In this document: positions 44,339 through 56,169 of the stretch, piece after piece | Position numbering within the stretch: position 1 is the stretch's first letter | Layout of the letters: each line of letters begins with the position of its first letter | NCBI GenBank assembly: GCA_949361645.1 | Contig: OX442417.1 | Location: 6,432,275-6,496,274 of the forward strand | Length of the DNA stretch: 64,000 nucleotides | Source of the DNA: Spongilla lacustris | Taxonomy: Eukaryota; Porifera; Demospongiae; Spongillida; Spongillidae | Direction: 5' to 3' | Program-made: the position numbers and the translations under genes | The notes under the pieces: generated by a model | The model's input: only the letters and a program-made list of their open reading frames with translations | Database searches by the model: none | What the model was told of the DNA's origin: nothing

Positions 44339-45241
44339 TCACTTCTTTCGGATCATCATGACGACGGTCTTCAGGGAATAGGTGTTCGAGTTTTTCAAAG
44401 TACGCCAGTTCATGCCGTCGCCTACGGTTGCGGTACCGCCATTAATTGGATTACCCAGGTATAAGCACCATTGAGGTTTGAGTCGTGGCATGACTTGTAC
44501 CACCAAGCTCCCTTGTATGTTACGGCACAGCTGCCATTTGGATCCAAATCGTTATCCTTGTCGAAAGTTGAAAACTTCATTCCATTATGGTAACTCAGGG
44601 AGTCCCCTGCATTACCAGAGTATCCAGACACAGACAGTGTGTATAGTGACTGCGAATCTCCAACAGCGAAGCTACTGTACTTCGCGTAAGCTGCAGAGTT
44701 GCTCCAATCCGTCATGTTAACACGCAGCTCTGAACCTGGAATAGCCAGTTGGTGGATTTTATCGAGGCCTAAAAAGTACTCTCCTTCATCGGTACATCGA
44801 AAGCCTTGAACATAAGTGTTCCAGTCACGGTAGAAGTTAATAATTCCGTCCTTTCTTTGCTGAATCACAGTCCAGCCGCCCCCATCCGTGGTCATATCGC
44901 AATACACTTTGAAACTGGGCCCTCCGTGGTCAGGTCGGATGCTGTATACTCCGCTCGTTCTATTGCCTTTTCCGTAAGCATCTTTGCAGTCTATGAATGC
45001 TGTATATACAGAATGAACTTATTCAAATGAAGTGCTCGCAACACATACACGAGTATACCGGCAAAATGCTGTACATGCTTGCATGCATGCATATACACAT
45101 GTAATAATAGATCGTATCACTACGTAGTTGCTGCATTGGCGTCTAACCTTTGCTCTTATCACAATCATCGTCCGCCTTACAGATCAAAAGCACACACGTA
45201 GCAAATATCCAAAGCAACGCTGAAAGGGAGTGAGACTGCAT
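44339..45241 (-). pseudogene. FReD gene, right-arm copy with frameshift
   Basis: Mirror of 23751-24653: exon 1 is 45148-45241 and exon 2 is 44339-44999. Exon 2 is 661 nt instead of 659. Two extra bases (TA) at about 44460-44463, just after the SNLNGAY motif, shift the frame and replace the last 40 or so residues with a short wrong tail (TWVIQLMAVPQP). The loss removes the C-terminal strand of the fibrinogen fold, so the copy is probably non-functional unless the extra bases are a sequencing error. The signal peptide and the rest of the domain match the left copy. Confidence 0.82.
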
Positions 45242-45292
45242 GTCTAAATCTTGTTACGTCTGCATGTTATACGCGCTATACGAAAGCTACAA

Positions 45293-45298
45293 TTTATA
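45293..45298 (-). promoter_or_regulatory. TATA box of FReD gene, right copy
   Basis: TATAAA on the minus strand, mirror of 23690-23695, 51 bp before the start codon (two 2-bp deletions in the leader relative to the left copy). Confidence 0.5.
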
Positions 45299-45889
45299 CC
45301 CTCTTTCCGAGTCAAAGCCTTGCAAGGAAGCGGTAGATATATTTACAATTTTGCTCTGCATGATTTCCAAGTAAACATATTGCTTGCTCTATTTACAACT
45401 TAATTTCATCAAAGCCCTATATGCATGCAAGGATGAACGTGGATGATAATGAGACAACTAGCAGACCGAGATACCAAAAAAGATTGCATTTTGTGACTGC
45501 CCATGCACGTCAACGATAATCCAATTTATACTAAATAGCCAAGTTAGCACCCTTAATGATTTATCATATATGTAGATGAAATCAGTATTGCATGACTGTA
45601 TAATAGTATATACATGTAACACGCAGGTGCATGCATGGCTGTTCGCGGCCCGGTCATAGACAATTAAGATATAGGCTCCGTAGTATTCAAATGATATGAC
45701 AAACACTGACGTGACATGACCTGTGACTGTGAGGACCTGACAAGTTCTGTCGCCATTTTACAAGCCATACATAAACAAGCAATGCAAAGGTACTGTTGCT
45801 CTATTTATGGCGCAAATCACACGGCTTCATGTTGTTGCGTCTCCATTAACCTACAATTCACAGGGGAAAAAAAGTGTCGAATCATTTAG

Positions 45890-46400
45890 AAATTTTTATG
45901 CTATTCGTTACGGAGATACAGTTGAACAAACTATGTGCACGTTTTCCCGCTTGATTCGCGCCAATGTAATAATCCCCGCCTCCCCATACAATGAGCGGAG
46001 CGCAATTTGCCCAAATCATTGGCGCGAAACGAGCGCGAAAATGTGCACGTATTTTGTTCAACTATATCTATGCATAAAAATTAGCGAACAGAACAAATAG
46101 ATAGATATAGGACCTCTCCACCTACAAACCGAATTTGTAGCGATTTGATTACTTCTACAGAAAGTTATGGCGGGTTTGAACCCGGTGGGGTATCGAACGT
46201 TGCAATACTGGCAAGGAGCAAGTGCAAGACCCCAAAATGTATTTTACTATAGAGAAATGGTGTGGTATGAAGTGCTAAAAATAGGATGTTGATAGCGTTA
46301 ACCGTTCGGAAGATATAGAGATTCAAACGAGAAGCATTTATGTAACGTTTTATATATAAATGCGAAGGGCAGTTTTCTCGGAGACTGTCCCATATAATTA
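45890..46400 (-). repeat. dispersed repeat family, copy C
   Basis: Right-arm mirror of copy A (22560-23100), in inverted orientation relative to copies A and B. Confidence 0.82.
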
Positions 46401-46552
46401 TATAATAATATAGGGACGGAATCGCCCGTGCATCTTAACGAGCGAGTCTCGTAGTCACACCTATATATCGTACTATGTAGTAGCTACTCCACAGCAGCGG
46501 TTCTATTAGTATCCAGTTGAAGTTCGATGTTGTACGTCTGGCTAGCGAGACT

Positions 46553-47300
46553 AGCGTATACCAAGAATTAGATTGATAGCGAGTGTAGAGCTATTACATT
46601 GTATATCCACAATACTATCAGATGGGTACAAATCTTGGTATAGGCTTGATACCCGACCCTCCGCCAAAAGGCTACGCCCTACTACTATACAATGGATCAA
46701 AATGGTTAAATAACAGATCACGTGACCTCTAGAATGCATCCAATGGCATGGGCACGAGTACAACTAAATGTTTTGAGTTGCGCATGCGTATGGTTAGATC
46801 ACTAAAATCGACGATAGCTGTAGTTTGGAAGGATTTTATGTAACAACGATGCCTATTCCTAACTTCCCTGCCATGCAGACATACAATGCATTTATTAAAA
46901 GACAATAACAATAATATATTTTAATAAATTAATTAGCAGTTTTAATAACGTAATAAATCTCTAAAGTACCTAGTGAGTTTTATGGTGCAATTAGATTTTT
47001 TTTATCACAATCGTACGCCGAGTTATGCATCGATGTCCACAATTTCTGGACATGGTAAGTTTGCAAGCATGAAACAATCATCAGATTCAGAAGAGAAGTA
47101 CAGACGTCATTAAATGCAATTCAAACATCTTTCTACAGTGAACATGGACATGTCCCAAGTACAGAGCAAAACAGTCCGGTGTGGTTTCAACAGAGCAAAA
47201 GATTACACTATATTAACAAACTCTTAAACATCTGGAAATCAGAAACTGCATAATCTAACATGTATTTGTTGTACACAACATTAGTTTAGTTAATTCCTTA
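46553..47300. other. unique right flank, no gene seen
   Basis: AT-rich non-coding sequence after the end of the inverted repeat. Nothing recognised. Confidence 0.45.
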
Positions 47301-47975
47301 ATAATGTGCTCATGAAGGATTTGTTGACTGCCATAAAGTAGATAGAACGCTTCTACAACTTATACATATTATTAGCGGTGCTATACATGTAGCTGAACGG
47401 ATAGAGTATTTTGCTACCCATCTGCCGCACATCAAAGCACACATACAGGTTATTGTACTTGCTACACATCCCAACCATACATGCTATACGCACTCTCATT
47501 TGAAGACACTATGGTACAGATCAGTATACATCGATCACACATGCACGCTATCACACTGCCTAAATGTATTACCACTTTTTTTTTTGGCTGCTACCTGGTA
47601 TTTAGTTGGAGGGATGATGCGCGCTAGTTAGAAATACCGGTGGTAAATTCAAACTCCAGTGTCACAAAAATGGGGACATGCCAAGTACTATAACCTAAAC
47701 TTCACACTAAACCAGTAAACTAGGCTAACCTTTCACAAGTTAGGCTGATAGCAAGCCAGGCGCCACGATCCTGTTCAACCCGCTCGCTCAGTGCTACATC
47801 AATATCGCAAAGGTGATCAAACAAGATGAAGCCATAGAACAAACCTCACGTAATAGAAGTTCTTGATTCCTATGTATAGACCTACGCGTACGAACTATAC
47901 CGCAATTCATTGTGACGTATTACATTACATCACGTTTACGCGCGCGCCGCGTTAGGAAAACTTTAGACCCTGTCC

Positions 47976-49748
47976 CACGGTTGTTTGCGGCCATACATTT
48001 TGTGGACACTAGGTTATTTATCTGGAATATTGAAATGATTACGTCGTGCCTTAGCAACGCCTATGGCAACCACATAGCAGAACAAAAACGTGAGCCAGCA
48101 CAAAACAGAGTGGTTAATGTCGCCGTTTGAAACCACGAAATAAAGCCAGCATCGTTTTTCTGTTTACAGTGCTTACCTCATGCTACAGGTTCGTTGCCAC
48201 GCTGCGTTATAGCTCGTGAAAGCGGGTAACCCGCGATGTACCTCTCCTGTTGGAAGTGATTTATCTACGTACCCAACCCATAGAAAGTCGAAATCAAAGC
48301 TGAATCTTAAAGTAGCTAGAAGGTACTAGCTGATAATGGTATGTGCTAAAAGCCACCTTCTTTTTTGGCTAGTGATATGTGGTACCGAAGTTACGCGTGA
48401 AAAGCGAGATGGTCATTGCTGAATTCGCTTGGGTCCAGTTGGGAGGAGGGTCGCTGCCACATTTTGTGGAGCCACGGAGGTTAGATGCTCCTTCACATTA
48501 AGTACCAATTGCTGAACTTTGTCTGGTACTGAATAAGGGGGCCATGGTACGTCTGTTGAATGGTACGTCCTTTGAACCTGGCATGTATGGATTCAGCTCC
48601 AACTGTTTTCCCATGCAAGAGGCTAATTTACTTGCCCGTGGCACGTTTTTTTGTTCTGCAACTTGCTGTCCTGGTATGCTAGGCCTGGGTGATATGGCAT
48701 AAATGTAAGGTCTCATAAAAAATTATTAAAAAACCCCAAAAAAACAGTGAATTGTACTTAGCTGAAAGCATGTTAATGCCAACCTTTGGGGGCAGACAAG
48801 ATGTTGTCTCACTTCAGGCTTTATTGCACTGGTGTGTGCCATACTTAATATCTTTCATACACTCAGGTGCTATGTCATTAATAAGTGTGTGGATCAGTTG
48901 TGGTGCTGCCTTTAGCTGTGTTGTAGGTAGTGGAGTGTCTATGAAGTAGCCTGAACATATAACCCTACTGCAACTGAGCACCTTGAACCTTGCACATCAG
49001 TGCCCTACACATGAGCTGTAAAACCCTCAGGATTATGAGACACTGTAGCTGCTTCAAAATTTAAAGGGACTATGCTTGTGAATGGTGTGAGCTGCTGATA
49101 TTGTGCTTCCAGCACAAGATGTTCTCTGCTAGATCTGTCATTCAGCTATTAACACCAGCAATCATTCATTGCTGGTGTTAATAGCAAAAACAGTGTACAA
49201 ATGACCTGCAAACTCTTGGCAGGTATACGAACTCCTTGATTTCTTTTCCCTAGCCTCCACCAAGAACCAGCTACACACTGCAACGCACATTGCCTTTCGG
49301 CATGTGGTGCTCCATTCAAAACCACACCAATTATTCATAAAATACTGATGCCCGGTTTAGTGGTAAAAAAAAAAAAGGTGGCTAGTTCTGAACATCATAT
49401 ATATGCTCTCCCATGTGTGTTGTTGAGTGTTCTTGCTTACTGACCTGTTTAGTGGGTTGGTTCGGCCGTACAACGAGCTGGTAGTAGACCCTCCAAAGTT
49501 ACATGCGCGTAAAAACGGCCTGCGCATAACTATTAGTCAAATGAAGTGCTCTTGCGCGTTGATAACTTTGTTGACTAGACTGGTAGGGTGTGTGCGGGAG
49601 CTATTTGTTTCAACGGAACAACTTACAGGATGTGTGGTGTATGGCTCGCTAAAAACGACTTGGATAATGAGGTACGAACATTACAGCTTTTGGGGCGTAT
49701 ACAGTATTGTCTAATTATCAACCTAGTGTCCAGCCGCAAACAGCCGTG
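47976..49748. mobile_element. nested TIR element (1.77 kb)
   Basis: Ends CACGGTTGTTTGCGGC and, inverted, gccgcaaacagccgtg, with a further inverted ggacactaggtt block 15-20 bp inside. A 4-bp duplication, gtcc, is at 47972-47975 and 49749-49752. It splits the terminal repeat of the older element at cctgtcc/ttaac. The interior holds no transposase that I recognise and includes a small hairpin at 49145-49185. Confidence 0.82.
49145..49185. repeat. perfect hairpin, 18-bp arms with 5-nt loop
   Basis: gctattaacaccagcaat, loop cattc, then the exact inverse. Followed by a short A-run. In a eukaryotic context its role is unknown. Confidence 0.92.
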
Positions 49749-49766
49749 GTCCTTAACTCCGCTGAG

Positions 49767-50607
49767 AAGACAATGGTTGTGTACACATTGGACTGCACTT
49801 GTGGGTTTTGTGGTACATGTGAACCAAGGCCAACATAACAGTAGGAGAAGGGATATGGCAAAGGCCAACATAACAGTAGGAGAAGGGATATGGCAAAGGC
49901 CAACAGTACGCACTCACACACAAACACACAAATACACTCACACAAACACACCAGATGGTACAAGCCCCTCCCTCACAAGTACAAGTAGTCCATTATAATG
50001 TACATGTAGCTGCAAACTTAACCTTTAAGCACACACAAACAGGACTAAAACCACAGCATCAAATGCCAACCCTCTTAATCCTTAGAAACCCACATGCAAA
50101 GCTAATCTAAACACACACACACATACACACACACACACACACATGCACATATATATACACACACACACCTCCCTCGCAAGTACATGTACATGTAGCTCCT
50201 AGAAATCCAACCTACATGCACATGTATCTGCCATATGTTCACTCCACTGCAGTGTCTACTCCATACCCATCTGCTGCAGGGCCCACTCTATAGCACAACT
50301 ATCTGCCAATCAAATTGAAGGGACAGTACACAGCTCACAAAGCTTTGATTGTATTCATTTAGCCAGGACAATGGTTGCGTGTGCCCTTGTGGGTTTTGTG
50401 GTAGAGGTTAGACATATATGGTGAAGGCCAACAGTATAGGAGAAAGCCAACAGTGCCAACGGTAAGCTTATAGGGAGTAGGCCAACAGAATGCCAACAGT
50501 ACATGTACATGTATAAGGAGAAGGCCATTACATATATACATGTACATCAGTAAACCATTTGGATACTATGGTGTGGAATCCGTGCAAAAATTAGAAATTT
50601 TTTATGA
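49767..50607. other. non-coding DNA with short repeats
   Basis: Direct copies of ggccaacataacagtagga at 49829-49900 and related gaaggccaacagta motifs to 50,525. (CA)n tracts at about 49,914-49,950 and 50,112-50,168. No gene. Confidence 0.6.
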
Positions 50608-51190
50608 GGGTGAAATTTTTCATGACACACCTCGTTAATCGTGCAAATATTAGTCATGACGTATCTCGCGTAGCTCATGAGGGTGAAATTTCTCATGACG
50701 TACCTCGCGTAGCTCATGAGGGTGAAATTTCTCATGACGTACCTCGCGTAGCTCATGAGGGTGAAATTTCTCATGACGTACCTCGCGTAGCTCATGAGGG
50801 TGAAATTTCTCATGACGTACCTCGCGTAGCTCATGAGGGTGAAATTTCTCATGACGTACCTCGCGTAGCTCATGAGGGTGAAATTTCTCATGACGTACCT
50901 CGCGTAGCTCATGAGGGTGAAATTTCTCATGACGTACCTCGCGTAGCTCATGAGGGTGAAATTTCTCATGACGTACCTCGCGTAACTCATGAGGGTGAAA
51001 TTTTTCATGACGTACCTGCGTAGTTCATGACGTACCTCGTTTAGCTCATGAGGGTGAAATTTTTCATGACGTACCTCGCGTAGCTCATGAGGGTGAAATT
51101 TCTCATGACGTACCTCGCGTAGCTCATGAGGGTGAAATTTTTCATGATACACCTCGCGGAGCTCATGAGGGTGATATTTTTCATGATGTA
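50608..51190. repeat. 39-bp satellite array (about 14 copies)
   Basis: Unit gggtgaaatttctcatgacg followed by tacctcgcgtagctcatga, 39 bp, very homogeneous in the middle and decayed at both ends. Because 39 is 13 codons, one frame stays open on each strand (HEGEISHDVPRVA on +, RYVMRNFTLMSYA on -). No start context, splice sites or non-repeat coding flank supports a protein. Confidence 0.95.
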
Positions 51191-53930
51191 TCTCGCATAA
51201 ATGGATCGAAAATAGATTTCAAAAAAGTACCGTAAGTGTTAAGTACTGTACCGCGTACCGTACCATGCCATGCCATGCACGGCTTGCAATTGGTCCCGAA
51301 TCCCACGTTTCTGTATTCCAAACAATTTACTTGTATCGGAGACAGAACTCTACAGATTGCATGGGCGCTGGGTCTCTACCCTCAGCTTAACGTCGAATTC
51401 GACAGTACCACTATGAACTAACGCTTAGAACCGTTAGTTCTGGTCTGAGCATGCTACCACATGACACCGATTATTGCTCAGCTTATATTGCATAAGTTCA
51501 GAATTCGCCAACAACACAATACAATATATAAACTGCATGGTAAAAATACAGATACAGAATGAGAAACCAAGATTGACAAGTTTCTTTTCAATTGGGTCCA
51601 GTCGTACTGCACATCAAAGGTCGCATTGAAAGTTGAGAACTACATTGATAAATATAAAGACATGCAAACATTAACGCCTTACCAATCACAGTCCATTTTT
51701 TAAAGTCAACAGCCATCTGCTCTGAAGGGCCAATCCTGCACATTAAAGTTTAGCACATAACCACAAAACACTCAACAATTGTGTATTCATATAACTCTTA
51801 AATGTAAAAACTTGCAATTGACAATGTAAGTTATCCAAAGGTTCTTAACAGGCATTACTTAGGCATATATGATACACATTCACTAACAACACACCCACAC
51901 ACATGCACAAACAAGCATTCTCCAATACAGGCACACAATACAAAATAGCCTTCATATATCCATGCATGTGCATGCACACACTGACCATCAAGAAATGCAC
52001 TCGCATACATATACATGCAAGTACACCCATTCTCCCTCCTTTACAACTGTGTTTGTTTCATGATAGGTCGATCACTACATATAGGCGCGTTAACCTCACG
52101 TAGGCATTGCAAATCACAAACTATAACAAACGGTTCACGCTTGAAATAATATACCAAAGAAGGCTACTTGCAAGGTGGCGGCAGAAAACAATGCCAGAGT
52201 GCTGCTAGTGCCACGTACACTCTGGTTGGGGCACACCCTCATTTAGCTTGAGTTGTTCTGATTTACAAAAATAACTTTCTTCGCTTCCTGAGGCCAAACA
52301 CACAAGAATTCCAACTTTTATGCTCTGTCATCAAAGATCGTGGGCAATTTTTACACGATCCTCCATCTCGATCGGGTACCTACAGAGCCAATGGATGAAT
52401 AATCTTCAAAGTGAGTGAAAAATGAAACCTAGTGTAGCATTTTTAGAGTTGAAATGTTTATACACCATTCATGCGAGGACCAGAAGTCACAATGGAATGC
52501 CTACAAATAGGTTAAAACCCTGTTTTTCACCCATATTACAAATAAGGTTAAAACCCTGTTTTTCGCCCATATGTAGGCGTGCGGTCAATCTATCATTAAC
52601 AAAATTTACATAAGGCCGAAAATATCATTGGCAATTTCGTCAGTAATCTAGTAAATTCAGCAATATTGCTCCATGTTTTTGTGCTGGGCCTAAGGATGAA
52701 ATGGATGTCCCAGCCCTACCTATATATGGTATTCAGTCAGAATTAAAATTCATTATTTATAACTTCCACGATCCTATTAAATTGTGCAACAATGTTTAGG
52801 TGCAATTTCAATTTATGAGAACTGACTGAGACCACAAACAAAAACATCTTGGTATAGCCATTTTGCATGCTCCTTCAAATTAGATAGTGATGCTAAAAAG
52901 GTGGCTAATATACAGTGTAACTGTACTTGGTTACTGAGTTGGTTCTAGGGTGTTTGGTAATGCACCTGTCAAAACAAAACACGTGTTTAGTTAAGGCCAA
53001 CATACATGGGGGTGACTTTCTGCCAACTTGTTGCATGCAACTTCAATGAATATGGCTAAAAGTTCTGCAAACCATCAGTAAACTAAAGAATTCTTTATCC
53101 ATATTCATTTAAGTTGTATGAGTCAGGAAGTTGCCCAATGTATGCTAGGCTTTAATGTAAATTATTGTGTGATAGGGTACCTTTGCCATCAAAGCAACTA
53201 CTGTGGGATGAGCTGGGATGTAGTTGCTGGTTACATTTTTACCCCAGATACAGTAGCGGCCAAAATAAAAGTCACATTTCGTTTTAGTGCGATGACGGTT
53301 GCACTATGCTGTCTTTTTATAAACACAATATTAAGATGATGATCTTTTTTGCGCTTTCATGTGTTAATTACTTCTCGCTAGTTGCACAACTCCGTTTAAA
53401 CAGGTTTTACTTAAGCATGCAAAAACAATGACGCCGTGAAACTTTGAAGAAATTGAGTAAGGAACTGTTTAATGTAACCAAAGTTTTTTCCACCCACAAC
53501 TCGCGCACGGCTCTCCTGTGACTCAATCAAGTGCTCGCGCACCTTACTCGCTCGAGTGAGAAACATTTTCTTGGAATGAGTTTTTTAAAATTGCTTTGTT
53601 AAACTGTTTGAAAGTAACACACAGAAGCAAATTGATACGGCTTGGTCGCGCATGTACTGTACCTGTATACGCTTGTGATGTACACAAACAGCTAGAGGAC
53701 TCTACTAAAAATCCACCCAGTTTCTAGTAGTGCCCATAGCCAAGTTGAATAAAACATTATGCACACAAGTGTTCACCTTGAGCATCAGTACCACACATGG
53801 CGCTCGTGTTACAAACGCTGCCGTGCGAGCTACATTTAGATGGAGAAAGGGTGTGGCTATTGCAATACATTGTTAATTAACTTTGATTTGCATTACGTAA
53901 TGTGTTTGCTGTAAGGTGGTGGGTGTGGCG
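51191..53930. other. 2.7 kb without recognised genes
   Basis: AT-rich unique sequence. A 30-bp direct repeat, gttaaaaccctgtttttc(a/g)cccatat, at about 52510-52570 is the only structure noted. Open frames are short and motif-free. Confidence 0.5.
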
Positions 53931-53934
53931 AAAT

Positions 53935-54385
53935 AAAGGGCTAGTCCATTAACCCCATTCTGCTTATATAGATAGGCCACATCTACATGTTGGACCCTTC
54001 TGGCAGTTAAGTCCATTAACCCCATTCTGCCTCCAGAGATAGGCCACTCATGTCCATTAACCCCATTCTGCTTATATAGATAGGCCACACTTACATGTAG
54101 GACCCTTCTGGCGGCTAAGTCCCTTAACTCCATTCTGCCCACACCCAGGACCCTCTTGACAGTTTAAGTCAATTAACTCCATTCTGCCTATATAGATAGG
54201 CCACACCTACAAGTAGGACCCTTCTGGTGGCTAAGTCCCTTAACTCCATTCTGCCTCGAAAGATAGGCCACACCCAAGTCTATTACCCCCATTCTGCATT
54301 TTGAGATTGGCCACACCCAGGGTCCTGCAAGTGTTTTAACCCTGTTCCGCCTCCATGTAGAAGCCACACCCAGGACCCTTTATAG
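53935..54385. repeat. tandem repeat of about 65-75 bp, diverged
   Basis: Six to seven imperfect copies of a unit containing taagtccattaaccccattctgcc, tatatagataggccacacc and tacatgtaggacccttctgg. Some copies are deleted internally. Confidence 0.88.
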
Positions 54386-54764
54386 TAGACATGCAGTACA
54401 TCACAATTATGGCATCTATCTAATGATCACAATGTATGATTACGGATAAAAATCTGAATCTGATTATAACAGTTAGAACTGTTTACAATAAGTTTTCATC
54501 GTACTAATATGTGCGATCAATTGAAAGTACACATCAGCGTGCCAACTTTTGTAAAGCAGGCCATACATTTAGATTGGTTGTTGAGTGACTCTCGCAATAT
54601 GCACTCGAACGAGGAATCGTGTGTGCGCTTATTGTGCTCAAACACAACTATCATTCGACTTGCGTGCGAGTGTGAATTTGGGCAGGTGGCACTCTAGTTT
54701 AAACGGATATTTAGAACTTGGTTTTCCCTGGTTTAAACTGATATAACACAGATGAAGGCCTAGC

Positions 54765-55012
54765 GATTGACAAGTTTGTGTTAATTTATACAACCAAGTC
54801 AAGAACTAGGATAAACTTGTAGCCTACCCAGGATTGACAAGTTTGTGTTAATTTATACAACCAAGTCAAGAACTAAGATAAACTGGTAGCCTACCCAGGA
54901 GACAAGTTTGTGTTAATTTATACAACCAAGTCAAGAACTACCCAGGATTGACAAGTTTGTGTTAATTTATACAACCAAGTCAAGAACTAAGATAAACTGG
55001 TAGCCTACCCCA
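54765..55012. repeat. tandem repeat of about 65-75 bp
   Basis: Four copies of gattgacaagtttgtgttaa / tttatacaaccaagtcaaga / ctaagataaactggtagcct-type units. The third copy lacks about 24 bp. Confidence 0.9.
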
Positions 55013-56140
55013 CAGCCTCTGTAGTGGTGTAGCTACAGCAGCACAAGAAAGGCAGTTTACATGTACCTAGATCCATCAATGTTCTACATTGGGTCTTGTG
55101 GCAAAGGGGAAATCTAATCAGATTTTAGATTGACCAAGAAATTAAGTAATGAAATTCAAATACTTTATATAAACAGACTCCAGTGCTGTGTCTGATTGCA
55201 TGTAGATAGCAAACCTACAAATTGAATGAATACACTTTTTATTACAGTGTGTAAGAGAAGGACAGAAAATGACCCTGAATTGCCTTTACTTGTACCAGAG
55301 TTCTAATAGCTTATTTTAGAGCCTCCAGGTGAAACATACAGCCTCATCATTCTCTACTACTGCTAATAAAGCATCAAGCTAAATAACCATGTACGTGTAC
55401 TTCTTGCACCGTATCTGCTTCTCTCAGTTCCCTGAATAACATGTTGGAGCTCCTTTCGGAACAGTCTTCTGTACCTCTGCTTTGCTGACTTGATGCCTTT
55501 TACTTTGTCTGCTCTGCAAACTACCCGGTCTACAAAAGAAACCCCATTGCTATAACTAGTCCGAAACAGGGGGGCGTTCTTCAATTACTATAACACTCGC
55601 AACACGGTTACACAGAAAGTCTACTGTTTTGTTTTTATCCACACCACCTACAGATCTGAGCAGTTTTGTTAGCCCAGTACAAATCTACATACAAAGTCAT
55701 AGGTACTTGTAGAAAATATTACAAGTTGGACTGTTCAAAGCTTTGTGACTTAAGTCACAAGTTTTTTGTCTGCAATACCCGTTCAAGGATTGCAAGGAAA
55801 ACCATCTTGTAACTTATGCATAACGTATTTCAAAGCAGCTTAAATGGTATGTTATGAGAGCACATGACTCTATTACCATGATACGTATTTTAAAAGTACC
55901 CTAGTTGATTAAAGGCTCTTGGTGTAGTACATGGTGTACTTTAAAACGTATGAAATGTATTGTGACTTAAGTCACAATGATGTGCATGTAGCATTTTGTG
56001 ACTTTGTCACAATTTTGTGACTTAAGTCACAATTTACCAATCTATGATTAAGCTATTCTCACAACTCAGACTGTAGGTGTATGATTAAGTAATGGGATTA
56101 TACATGTAATATGGTTAAACTTTCACCAGGCATATTATGC
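55013..56140. other. no gene; repeated ttgtgacttaagtcacaa palindrome
   Basis: The 18-bp perfect palindrome ttgtgacttaagtcacaa occurs at 55743-55760, 55960-55977 and 56015-56032. A shortened version (ttgtgactttgtcacaa) is at 55996-56012. The rest is unremarkable; the 55363-55584 minus frame has no recognised motif. Confidence 0.8.
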
Positions 56141-56169
56141 CAGGAAAAATTTACACAGACAAGCAGCTA

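Larger units (their letters stand above)
37915..46552. repeat. giant inverted repeat, right arm (8.6 kb)
   Basis: Reverse complement of the left arm, in the same order and with scattered small differences. It lacks the three left-arm transposons. It has extra 23-bp array units and about 180 bp (38,042-38,210) absent on the left. Its outer end is at the agtctcgct inverse, 46552. Confidence 0.93.
47300..49766 (-). mobile_element. diverged relative of the 2.2-kb TIR element, interrupted
   Basis: Reverse-complement similarity to 33027-33660: cttaactccgctgag at 49752-49766 is the terminus, and agaccctgtc at 47964-47973 continues it across the nested element. Further blocks such as gcgcgctagttagaaatacc and aacctttcacaagttaggct follow down to about 47300. 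The other end was not located. Confidence 0.7.

Noticed and set aside
50604..51152. CRISPR-like regular array
   Set aside because: Units are contiguous 39-bp tandem copies with no variable spacers, and this is animal DNA.
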